Source of the DNA: Dehalococcoidales bacterium
GTDB taxonomy: Bacteria > Chloroflexota > Dehalococcoidia > Dehalococcoidales > JAUXAE01
Direction: 5' to 3'
NCBI GenBank assembly: GCA_030620035.1
Contig: JAUXAE010000008.1
Location: 1 to 18,013 of the forward strand
DNA length: 18,013 nucleotides
Shown: positions 7,122 to 13,466 of the stretch, piece by piece
How positions within the stretch are numbered: the stretch's first letter is position 1
Layout: each line of letters starts with the position of its first letter
The notes under the pieces: model-generated
Seen by the model: only the letters and a program-made list of their open reading frames with translations
Told to the model about the DNA's origin: nothing
The model's database searches: none
Made by a program: the position numbers and the translations under genes

Positions 7122-8636
7122 GTGACAACAAGAGGACAGGATATTGTTTCTATTATCAAACAGCAGATTGAGCAGTTTGGCCTTCCGGTGACCGTGGCCG
7201 ATGTGGGCACGGTGATTGAGGTAGGTGACGGTATTGCCCGCATCCACGGGCTGGCCGCGGCCAAGTACAACGAGCTGCTCCAGTTTCCCCACGACATTAT
7301 GGGTATTGCCCTAAACCTGGAAGAGGACAGCGTGGCCGCCGTTATCCTTGGTGAAGATACCGAAATCAAGGAAGGCGACGAGGTGCGCTGCACCGACCGT
7401 ATTGCCGAGGTGCCGGTCGGTGACGCCCTCATTGGTCGGGTGGTTGATCCTCTGGGCCGGCCGATTGATGGCCGGGGTGCCCTAAAGACCAGGAAGAGCC
7501 GTCCCCTGGAGCGGATAGCCCCCAATGTGGTCATGCGTAAATCGGTGGATACACCGGTGCAGACGGGTATCAAGACGATAGACAGCATGTTTCCCATCGG
7601 CCGGGGGCAGCGAGAGCTTATTATCGGCGACCGCTCCACGGGGAAAACGGCCATTGCCCTTGATACTATTATCAACCAGAAGGGTGGTGACTTAATCTGC
7701 ATCTATGTGGCCATCGGCCAGAAGGTGTCCAAGGTGGCCCGGGTGGTGGCCACCCTGGAAGAGCACGGGGCCATGGAGCATACCGTGGTTGTCGCCGCCA
7801 ATGCCTCTGACTCGGTGGCTCTACAATACCTGGCCCCTTATGCTGGCTGCGCCATCGGTGAGGAGTTTATGGAGAAGGGCAAAGAGGCCCTGATTGTCTA
7901 TGATGACCTGACCAAACACGCCTGGGCCTACCGGCAGCTATCGCTGCTGCTGCATCGTCCGCCGGGACGGGAGGCCTACCCCGGTGATGTTTTCTATCTG
8001 CACAGCCGCTTACTTGAGAGGGCGGCCAAATACGATGATGAATATGGCGGCGGTTCTCTTACCGCCCTGCCTGTTATTGAGACCCAGGCCGGTGATGTAG
8101 CTGCCTATATTCCGACCAATGTTATCTCCATCACCGACGGCCAGATATATGTCGAGACGGACCTGTTTAATGCCGGCATCCGGCCGGCAGTCAATGTCGG
8201 CCTGTCGGTGTCCCGGGTGGGCAGCGCCGCCCAGACCAAGGCGATGAAGAAGGTGGCCGGCAGGCTTAAGCTGGAGATGGCCCAGTACCGTGAGCTATCT
8301 GCCTTTGCCCAGTTTGGTACCGCCGAACTGGATAAGGCCACCCGAGCCCAATTGGAACGGGGGCAGAGAATCACCGAGATATTAAAGCAGCCCCAGTATG
8401 CCCCGGTGTCACTGGAGAATCAGGTCATGATTCTTTATGCCGCTATTAATGGCTATGTTGATGATGTGCCCATAGATAAAGTGGCCGCTTTTGAGGCAAA
8501 CCTCTATCGCTTTATGGAGGCCAATCACCCCAAGGTGGGCAAGGCTATTAAAAAGGAAGGGGACTTAAGTCAAAAGACAGAGGCCGCCCTGAAGGCGGCC
8601 ATTGAGGACTTTAAGAAGGGTTTTCTCACTGAGTAG
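7122..8636 (+). CDS. atpA: ATP synthase F1 subunit alpha
   Basis: Alpha forms the non-catalytic nucleotide-binding half of the F1 hexamer. The 504-residue protein begins with the alpha beta-barrel (about 25-95), then the nucleotide-binding core with Walker A GDRSTGKT (169-176), the Walker B strand ending LIVYDD (257-262), and VSRVGSAAQ (363-371) with Arg365 as the arginine finger that reaches into the beta catalytic site. The C-terminal helical domain follows. Length and motifs are normal. GTG at 7122 has AAGGAGGTGG at 7107-7116. Unlike its neighbours, atpA is followed by a long gap of 108 bases holding palindromic repeats before atpG. Confidence 0.97.
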   Translation: MTTRGQDIVSIIKQQIEQFGLPVTVADVGTVIEVGDGIARIHGLAAAKYNELLQFPHDIMGIALNLEEDSVAAVILGEDTEIKEGDEVRCTDRIAEVPVGDALIGRVVDPLGRPIDGRGALKTRKSRPLERIAPNVVMRKSVDTPVQTGIKTIDSMFPIGRGQRELIIGDRSTGKTAIALDTIINQKGGDLICIYVAIGQKVSKVARVVATLEEHGAMEHTVVVAANASDSVALQYLAPYAGCAIGEEFMEKGKEALIVYDDLTKHAWAYRQLSLLLHRPPGREAYPGDVFYLHSRLLERAAKYDDEYGGGSLTALPVIETQAGDVAAYIPTNVISITDGQIYVETDLFNAGIRPAVNVGLSVSRVGSAAQTKAMKKVAGRLKLEMAQYRELSAFAQFGTAELDKATRAQLERGQRITEILKQPQYAPVSLENQVMILYAAINGYVDDVPIDKVAAFEANLYRFMEANHPKVGKAIKKEGDLSQKTEAALKAAIEDFKKGFLTE

Positions 8637-8650
8637 GTTGGAGAGGCAAG

Positions 8651-8740
8651 TTTAAAGGAGAGTCAAAGAGAGGCGAAGCCTCTCTTATAAAACACTTTCC
8701 CCTTTCCTTTTAAGGAGAGGGGGATTAGGGGGAGGGGTTA
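8651..8740 (+). repeat. palindromic repeat-like element between atpA and atpG
   Basis: Two hairpins fill the gap. The first is a perfect 9-bp stem, AAGAGAGGC-GAA-GCCTCTCTT (8666-8686). The second pairs 8697-8707 with 8714-8724 (TTTCCCCTTTCC-type arm against GGAGAGGGGGA), with only G-T wobbles and a short T-rich loop. TTTAAAGGAGAG (8651-8662) recurs in near form as TTTTAAGGAGAG (8708-8719). The purine-rich end, GGAGGGG (8731-8737), is the ribosome binding site of atpG. The structure resembles a small dispersed intergenic repeat (REP- or MITE-like), but copy number cannot be seen in one window. It could also act as an RNA processing or stabilising hairpin. Confidence 0.6.
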
Positions 8741-8744
8741 GAGA

Positions 8745-9602
8745 TTGGCCGATATACGCCTGATTCGCCGCCGCATACGGGGTATCACCAGCATAGCCAA
8801 GATTACCCGGGCTATGGAGATGATTGCCGCCTCAAGGATGAGGCAGGTCCAGGAGCGGGGCCTGGCCGGGCGGCCCTATTCTGAGAAGATAACACAGGTG
8901 ATAGCCAGCCTGGCGGCCTTGTCCCAGGTGGGCGAGATACTGCACCCTCTCCTTGAGCGCCGGCCGATAAGAAAGATTGCCGTGGTGCACATCACCCCGG
9001 ACCGGGGGCTTTGCGGCGGTCTGGTCAGTAATATCAACCGCAAGACGGCCAACCTTGTCCTGGAGCGGAGTGAGCCCGTTACCCTGATTACTGTCGGCCG
9101 CAAGGGGTTTGATTTTATGAGGCGCTACGGGCGGGATATTCGGGCCGAGTTTACCCGGCTGGGTGATAAACCCAGCCTGATAGATACCCTGCCCATCTCG
9201 CGCATTATTATTGATGACTTCTGTAGCCGCCTGGTTGACATGGTCTACCTGGTCTATACCCAGTTTGTTTCCACGATGGTTCAGAAGGCGGTGATGGAGC
9301 AGATACTGCCCGTTGAGCCGGCGCCGGTACCGGCTGTCCAGAATGTGGACTACATCTATGAACCAGCCCCGAGTGGGGTTCTGGATGGCCTCCTGCCCCG
9401 GTTTGTTGAGATGCGGCTCTACCATGCCATCCTGGAGTCCATCGCCAGTGAGCAGTCGGCCAGGATGGTGGCCATGCGAAATGCCACTGAAAACGCCAAC
9501 GAGCTTACCGGCGATTTAACCCTGATGTATAATAAGGCACGTCAGGAGGCAATTACCAGGGACCTGCTTGATATTACCGGCGGAGCGGTGGCTCTGGCCT
9601 AA
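8745..9602 (+). CDS. atpG: ATP synthase F1 subunit gamma
   Basis: Gamma is the central shaft that turns inside the alpha/beta hexamer. The 285-residue protein has the conserved N-terminal helix RIRGITSIAKITRAMEMIA (10-28), the middle Rossmann-like region starting with HITPDRGLCGGL, and the conserved C-terminal helix with MRNATENANELTGDL followed by YNKARQEAITRDLLDITGGA. Length is normal. The start is TTG at 8745, unusual but well supported: translation from it gives the expected first residues MADIRLIRRRI, no ATG or GTG is better placed, and GGAGGGG lies seven bases upstream. The TAA stop is 16 bases before atpD. Confidence 0.95.
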   Translation: MADIRLIRRRIRGITSIAKITRAMEMIAASRMRQVQERGLAGRPYSEKITQVIASLAALSQVGEILHPLLERRPIRKIAVVHITPDRGLCGGLVSNINRKTANLVLERSEPVTLITVGRKGFDFMRRYGRDIRAEFTRLGDKPSLIDTLPISRIIIDDFCSRLVDMVYLVYTQFVSTMVQKAVMEQILPVEPAPVPAVQNVDYIYEPAPSGVLDGLLPRFVEMRLYHAILESIASEQSARMVAMRNATENANELTGDLTLMYNKARQEAITRDLLDITGGAVALA

Positions 9603-9618
9603 AACACAGGAGGTTAGT

Positions 9619-11010
9619 ATGGCTAAAGGTAAGGTGGTTCGGGTTATCGGCACCGTGGTTGATATCGAGTTCCCCCCGGATAAGCTGCCGGCCCTGTTTA
9701 ATGCCATTGAGGTTCCCAGAAATGGCGGTAAATTGGTGCTTGAGGTCCAGGGACATGTGGGCAATAACTGGGTCAGGTGCCTGTCCCTGCTATCCACCGA
9801 CGGACTGGAGCGGGGGGCTGAGGCGGTAGATACCGGGGCCTCACTTTCGGTACCGGTGGGCAGAGCTACCCTGGGTCGGCTTTTTAATGTTATGGGGGAG
9901 CCACTGGACAATCTCGGCGAGGTCAAGACCAAGGAAAGATGGCCCATTCATCGGACGCCGCCTAGGTTTGAAGACCAGGAGACAACCACCCAGACCCTGG
10001 AAACAGGCATCAAGGTCATTGACCTGATAACCCCCTTTACCAAGGGCGGTAAGATAGGCGCCTACGGCGGCGCCGGCGTGGGTAAGACGGTTATCATCTT
10101 GGAGCTTATCCGCAATATTGCCACCGAGCACGGTGGTTTATCCGTCTTTGCCGGTGTTGGCGAGAGGTCGCGCGAGGGCAATGATTTGTGGAATGAGATG
10201 AAGGAGTCCGGCGTAATTGATAAGACGGTGCTCGTCTTCGGCCAGATGAATGAGATGCCGGCGGTTCGCCTTCGCGTCGGGCTGACCGGGCTGACCATGG
10301 CCGAGTACTTCCGTGATGAGGAGAATCAGGACATGCTGCTCTTTATTGATAACATCTACCGCTATACCCTGGCTGGTATGGAGGTATCAGCGCTGCTGGG
10401 ACGCATGCCCTCGGCAGTAGGCTATCAGCCAACACTGGCCACCGAAATGGGCGAGCTACAGGAGAGGATTACCTCAACCAAACAGGGCTCGATTACCTCA
10501 TTTCAGGCAATCTATGTCCCGGCTGATGACTATACCGACCCCGGTGTCGTAGTCACCTTTGGTCACCTTGATGCCGTTATCGCCCTGGAGAGGTCACTGT
10601 CCGAGCAGGGTTTATACCCGGCCGTTGATCCGCTGACCTCAACCTCACGAATACTGGACCCGGCTGTTGTCGGCAAGGAGCACTACCGGGTGGCCCGTGA
10701 GGTGCAGCGGGTGCTCCAGCGCTACAAGGACCTCCAGGATGTAATCGCCATCCTGGGTATGGAGGAGCTAAGTGAGGAGGATAAGCTCACCGTGGCCCGG
10801 GCCCGTAAGATACAGCGCTTTCTAACCCAGCCGATGTTTGTTACCGAGGTCTTTACCGGCCGGCCGGGCAAGTATGTTTCCATTAAAGAGACGGTGCGCG
10901 GCTTTAAGGAGATTCTTGAGGGCAAGCATGATATGCTGCCCGAGCAGGCCTTCTATATGGTGGGTGTTATTGAGGAGGCCGTGGAGGCGGCCAAGAAAAT
11001 GGGTGAATAG
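9619..11010 (+). CDS. atpD: ATP synthase F1 subunit beta
   Basis: Beta carries the catalytic nucleotide sites. The 463-residue protein has a beta-barrel (about 1-75), Walker A GGAGVGKT (150-157), GVGERSREGNDL (179-190) with the catalytic Glu182, the Walker B strand LLFIDNIYRYTLAG (240-253), and EELSEED (382-388), a close variant of the DELSEED lever in the C-terminal domain. The start is ATG at 9619, with AGGAGG at 9608-9613. The open frame extends further upstream to an ATG at 9568, but this would lie inside atpG and add residues unlike the family. A gap of 26 bases separates it from atpC. Confidence 0.97.
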   Translation: MAKGKVVRVIGTVVDIEFPPDKLPALFNAIEVPRNGGKLVLEVQGHVGNNWVRCLSLLSTDGLERGAEAVDTGASLSVPVGRATLGRLFNVMGEPLDNLGEVKTKERWPIHRTPPRFEDQETTTQTLETGIKVIDLITPFTKGGKIGAYGGAGVGKTVIILELIRNIATEHGGLSVFAGVGERSREGNDLWNEMKESGVIDKTVLVFGQMNEMPAVRLRVGLTGLTMAEYFRDEENQDMLLFIDNIYRYTLAGMEVSALLGRMPSAVGYQPTLATEMGELQERITSTKQGSITSFQAIYVPADDYTDPGVVVTFGHLDAVIALERSLSEQGLYPAVDPLTSTSRILDPAVVGKEHYRVAREVQRVLQRYKDLQDVIAILGMEELSEEDKLTVARARKIQRFLTQPMFVTEVFTGRPGKYVSIKETVRGFKEILEGKHDMLPEQAFYMVGVIEEAVEAAKKMGE

Positions 11011-11036
11011 CAATAAAATTCTAGGGATAGTGAGTG

Positions 11037-11462
11037 ATGTCTAAGATAAGGCTTGAGATTGTTACTGCGGAACGGGCCATTTTCTCGGATGATGTTGATA
11101 TAGTTGTCGCCCCGGGCATTGAGGGCGAGATGGCCATTCTGCCCCACCATGCCCCGCTGATGACAGTACTGCAACCGGGCGAGCTCAGGGCCAGGAAGGG
11201 TGGCGAAGAGTATTCCCTGGTTGTCTCCGGCGGCTTTCTTGAGGTGCGGCCGGACCGGGTTATTGTGCTGGCTGATGCCGCTGAGAGGGCTGAGGAGATT
11301 GACATTGCCCGGGCTGAGGAGGCCAAGCGCCGCGCTGAGCAGCAGCTGGCAGAGCGCTACACCCCTGAGGTGGATGCCGCCCGGGCTGAGGCGTCACTGC
11401 GCCGCGCCCTGATTCGTCTTAAGGTGGCCGGGAGGCGAAGAAGGAGACGGCCCGGGGCCTAG
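11037..11462 (+). CDS. atpC: ATP synthase F1 subunit epsilon
   Basis: Epsilon joins gamma to the c-ring and can hold back ATP hydrolysis. The 141-residue protein has the N-terminal beta-sandwich (about 1-85, with PGIEGEMAILPHHAPLMT) and a C-terminal helical hairpin (about 88-130) rich in Ala, Glu and Arg. It ends in a run of six arginines before PGA, a strongly basic tail. ATG at 11037 is preferred; GTG at 11034 is directly before it and would add one Met. The ribosome binding site is weak (AGGGA at about 11023). This is the last gene of the operon, only nine bases from the stop of rimM, which is convergent. Confidence 0.94.
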   Translation: MSKIRLEIVTAERAIFSDDVDIVVAPGIEGEMAILPHHAPLMTVLQPGELRARKGGEEYSLVVSGGFLEVRPDRVIVLADAAERAEEIDIARAEEAKRRAEQQLAERYTPEVDAARAEASLRRALIRLKVAGRRRRRRPGA

Positions 11463-11469
11463 CCTTTTT
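11426..11469 (+). terminator. possible intrinsic terminator at the end of atpC
   Basis: GGCCGGG (11426-11432) can pair with CCC (11451-11453) and GGCC (11456-11459), leaving a two-base bulge, and five T follow (11465-11469). The hairpin lies within the last codons of atpC. The loop is long and the stem interrupted, so this is tentative; some stop is needed here because rimM converges nine bases away. Confidence 0.3.
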
Positions 11470-11471
11470 AT

Positions 11472-11969
11472 TTAGAGCAGCCCCTCTATAGCCTCAATGA
11501 CCAGTCGTCCCTTATCCAGGTCAATTGATTTAACCACATCGCTAACAGCCGGGATGAGAACCTCTTTCTTGTCCCCCTTGACGACGTAGACATCATTGCT
11601 TCCGGTAGTTAAAATCTCGTTGATTTCCCCCAAAAGCTCTCCCCGGATTGTCCAAACCTCAAGGCCAAGGAGCTGAAAATGGTAGTACCGGCCTTCAGGC
11701 AGGGGCTCAAGCTGATTACTGGCTATTTCTACGAGCTCCCCCCGCAGCTTTTCGGCATCGGCAAGGCTGTTAATAGATTCAAGTTTAATGATGGCCTTAC
11801 CCTGGTGCCAGCTAGTGCCGGTGATGACCATCGGCTTTCGCTTGACATAAATCTTTGAACCGGGACTGAAGCGCTCGGGGAAGTCGGTCACTACCCTTAC
11901 CTTTAGCCTCCCTTGGTTGCCCCAAGGGGCCAGGATGTTACCGACGGCGACAAAATCGGGTAGCTTCAT
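11472..11969 (-). CDS. rimM: ribosome maturation factor RimM
   Basis: RimM binds ribosomal protein S19 and helps mature the head of the 30S subunit. The 165-residue protein has the N-terminal RimM barrel with VGNILAPWGNQGRLKV (9-24) and the C-terminal PRC-barrel domain, where TTGSNDVYVV and the VLIPAV strand are typical. Length is normal (about 165-180). The ATG at 11969-11967 lacks a clear ribosome binding site. It is the third gene after rpsP and khpA, but 153 bases after khpA, so it may be read through or have its own signal. The usual next gene, trmD, is absent: the operon stops here against atpC. Confidence 0.92.
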   Translation of the reverse strand: MKLPDFVAVGNILAPWGNQGRLKVRVVTDFPERFSPGSKIYVKRKPMVITGTSWHQGKAIIKLESINSLADAEKLRGELVEIASNQLEPLPEGRYYHFQLLGLEVWTIRGELLGEINEILTTGSNDVYVVKGDKKEVLIPAVSDVVKSIDLDKGRLVIEAIEGLL

Positions 11970-12122
11970 TGCTGATGGATAAAGCGATGACAGGCCTCAT
12001 TCCTGGCCGAAAGCTGCGGTGACATGCCTGATAGGCCACGGCTTTAAACGAGGCTAAGGCTAGAGTCTAGGACTAAAACCACCTATCCCTTATCTTGATA
12101 AGGCTATTTTACCAAGCTGGTT
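11970..12122 (-). other. intergenic leader upstream of rimM, with inverted repeats
   Basis: No gene is seen in these 153 bases. Two structures stand out. One pairs 12036-12045 with 12010-12019 (eight Watson-Crick pairs, one wobble, one mismatch in the minus-strand RNA) around a smaller GCCT-GAT-AGGC hairpin (12026-12036). The other is a 16-base palindrome, CCTTATC-TT-GATAAGG (12088-12103), close after khpA. Neither has a following T-run on the minus strand. They could be regulatory RNA or chance. Confidence 0.3.
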
Positions 12123-12350
12123 TTAGAGAATTTCCAGTCTAGCCCTGGTACCGGCTTTGGCTGCCTTTACCCTGATCAGGTTACGCATGGCCTGAGCGAT
12201 ACGGCCCTGCTTGCCGATAATTCGGCCCTTATCGTCATCGGCCACCTGAAGCGTAATCTTGATGCCCTCCTCCTCCTCCTCCTCGGTAACCACCACATCA
12301 TCGGGTGAGTCAGCCAGCGATTTGGCGATGTACTCTATTAGGTCTTTCAT
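12123..12350 (-). CDS. khpA: KhpA-type KH-domain RNA-binding protein
   Basis: This 75-residue protein (also known as YlqC) is a single KH domain. Its RNA-binding loop is the GxxG in IIGKQGRIAQAMR (44-56, GKQG), and the N-terminal helix MKDLIEYIAKSLADSPDDV is typical. KhpA proteins bind RNA, in some firmicutes together with KhpB, and affect cell division and translation. An unusual run of six Glu (23-28), coded by six GAG codons (12284-12267 on the minus strand), sits in a loop. The start overlaps the rpsP stop by four bases (ATGA), so the two are coupled. The rpsP-khpA order is standard. Confidence 0.93.
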   Translation of the reverse strand: MKDLIEYIAKSLADSPDDVVVTEEEEEEGIKITLQVADDDKGRIIGKQGRIAQAMRNLIRVKAAKAGTRARLEIL

Positions 12351-12616
12351 GCTTTCTCCTTTGCTTGGCTAGACTTTTTTATGACACCTGCCTTCTCAAG
12401 CAGTCGGGCAGCGGTATCCGTTGGCTGGGCTCCTTGCTTAAGCCAGTTTCGTGCCTTGTCTTCATTAATGACTATAGTCTCCGGGTCGGTCAGGGGATTA
12501 AAATGCCCGATAATGTCAATGAAGGCCCCGTCGCGGGGCGACTGGGCCCGGGCGACCACCAGCCGATAGCTCGGCTTTTTAGGGGCACCAACCCGCCTAA
12601 GTCTAATCTTGAGCAT
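12347..12616 (-). CDS. rpsP: 30S ribosomal protein S16
   Basis: S16 is a small basic protein of the 30S body. The 89-residue protein starts MLKIRLRRVGAPKKPSYRLVVA and continues with the family phrases IDIIGHFNPLTDP and ARNWLKQGAQPTDT; length is normal. ATG at 12616-12614 has AGAGG about nine bases upstream. It is the first gene of the rpsP-khpA-rimM unit, and a strong promoter lies just before it (12640-12669) with a short leader of about 17 bases. Confidence 0.96.
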   Translation of the reverse strand: MLKIRLRRVGAPKKPSYRLVVARAQSPRDGAFIDIIGHFNPLTDPETIVINEDKARNWLKQGAQPTDTAARLLEKAGVIKKSSQAKEKA

Positions 12617-12639
12617 ATTTGCTAACCTCTTTGCTGGTT

Positions 12640-12669
12640 ATTATGCACCATAAACCATTTGGCTGTCAA
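12640..12669 (-). promoter_or_regulatory. strong sigma-70-like promoter of rpsP
   Basis: On the minus strand, consensus TTGACA (12669-12664) is followed after 18 bases by CATAAT (12645-12640), five of six to consensus. Transcription would start near 12633, about 17 bases before the rpsP ATG. It is back to back with the endonuclease V promoter, the two -35 boxes being 17 bases apart. Confidence 0.7.
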
Positions 12670-12686
12670 CAGTACACCTGCGGTAA

Positions 12687-12715
12687 TTGCCTTTAGGCTC
12701 CTTATTAATTATAAT
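12687..12715 (+). promoter_or_regulatory. sigma-70-like promoter of the endonuclease V operon
   Basis: TTGCCT (12687-12692) is followed after exactly 17 bases by the consensus TATAAT (12710-12715). Transcription would start near 12722. The -10 overlaps the ATG at 12714, which argues against that codon as the start of the gene if this is the main promoter. Confidence 0.6.
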
Positions 12716-12722
12716 GAGAAGA

Positions 12723-13433
12723 GTGAAGCTAGAGAAGCTACATGATTGGCCCCACAGCCCGGCTCGGGCTATCGCCATACAGCGGAGGCTGTCACCGCGG
12801 GTCTTAAGAAGTGGTAAGGTCATCAGCCCCAGATTTATTGCCGGAGTGGATATAGCTGCGGGTAGGCCTGGAGATATGGCTCAAGCGGCCGTGGTTGTCT
12901 TAAGCTACCCTGAGCTGGCTGTGGTAGCTACGGAAATAGCTCAGGGGGAGCTTAACTTTCCCTATATTCCGGGACTTCTCTCCTTTAGAGAATCGCCACT
13001 CGTAGTGGCTGTCCTAGAGAAGCTCACCATTACCCCTGACCTTATCCTGGTTGATGGCCAGGGGATTGCCCACCCAAGGCGGATGGGTCTTGCCTGCCAC
13101 CTGGGGCTTCTTCTGGCTTGGCCGACCATTGGCTGCGCCAAATCCCGGCTCTGCGGCCATCACCAGCCACCCGGTGAAACACAGGGTAGCTTTGCCCAGC
13201 TCGTCGATGGTGATGAGACCATAGGGGCGGCGCTGAGAACCAGGGCCGGAGTAAGGCCGGTCTATGTTTCCATAGGCCATAGGATTGACCTGGAGAATGC
13301 CATCTACTGGGTGCTTGAGCTGTGCCGTGGCTACCGTCTGCCTGAGCCGCTTAGATTAGCCCACCTGGCGGCGGGAGGTAGTCTTAAGCAGGCAAAGTCT
13401 GTCGTGGCCTACCAGAGCAGGCTACTGGAATAG
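12723..13433 (+). CDS. nfi: endonuclease V (deoxyinosine 3' endonuclease)
   Basis: Endonuclease V nicks DNA one base past deoxyinosine, starting repair of deaminated adenine. With the GTG at 12723 the protein is 236 residues and carries the family ligands: Asp43 in AGVDIA, the wedge PYIPGLLSFRE (80-90) with Tyr81 and Glu90, Asp111 in ILVDGQGIAHPRR, and Lys140 in TIGCAKS. GHRIDLENA follows near 185. All fall within one residue of the numbering I recall for the Thermotoga enzyme. The start is uncertain: TTG at 12687 and ATG at 12714 are in frame, but both lie in the promoter and none has a good ribosome binding site, so leaderless translation from 12723 is possible. It is first in a run of five plus-strand genes and 33 bases before prfB. 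Confidence 0.92.
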   Translation: MKLEKLHDWPHSPARAIAIQRRLSPRVLRSGKVISPRFIAGVDIAAGRPGDMAQAAVVVLSYPELAVVATEIAQGELNFPYIPGLLSFRESPLVVAVLEKLTITPDLILVDGQGIAHPRRMGLACHLGLLLAWPTIGCAKSRLCGHHQPPGETQGSFAQLVDGDETIGAALRTRAGVRPVYVSIGHRIDLENAIYWVLELCRGYRLPEPLRLAHLAAGGSLKQAKSVVAYQSRLLE

Positions 13434-13466
13434 AGATTTGTTACTAAGAATCAAGGGAGCTACCAG

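Noticed and set aside
7028..7702. Long minus-strand open frame opposite atpA
   Set aside because: It is rich in Arg, Ser and Pro, as expected for a shadow frame of a conserved gene, and shows no motif.
8832..9425. 197-codon minus-strand open frame opposite atpG
   Set aside because: It is antisense to a well-supported gamma subunit with intact motifs, with no start signal of its own.
9568..9618. Upstream extension of atpD to ATG 9568
   Set aside because: It would lie inside the end of atpG and add residues foreign to the beta family; ATG 9619 has an AGGAGG site.
12088..12103. Palindrome after khpA as an intrinsic terminator
   Set aside because: The stem is short and AT-rich, and no T-run follows on the minus strand.
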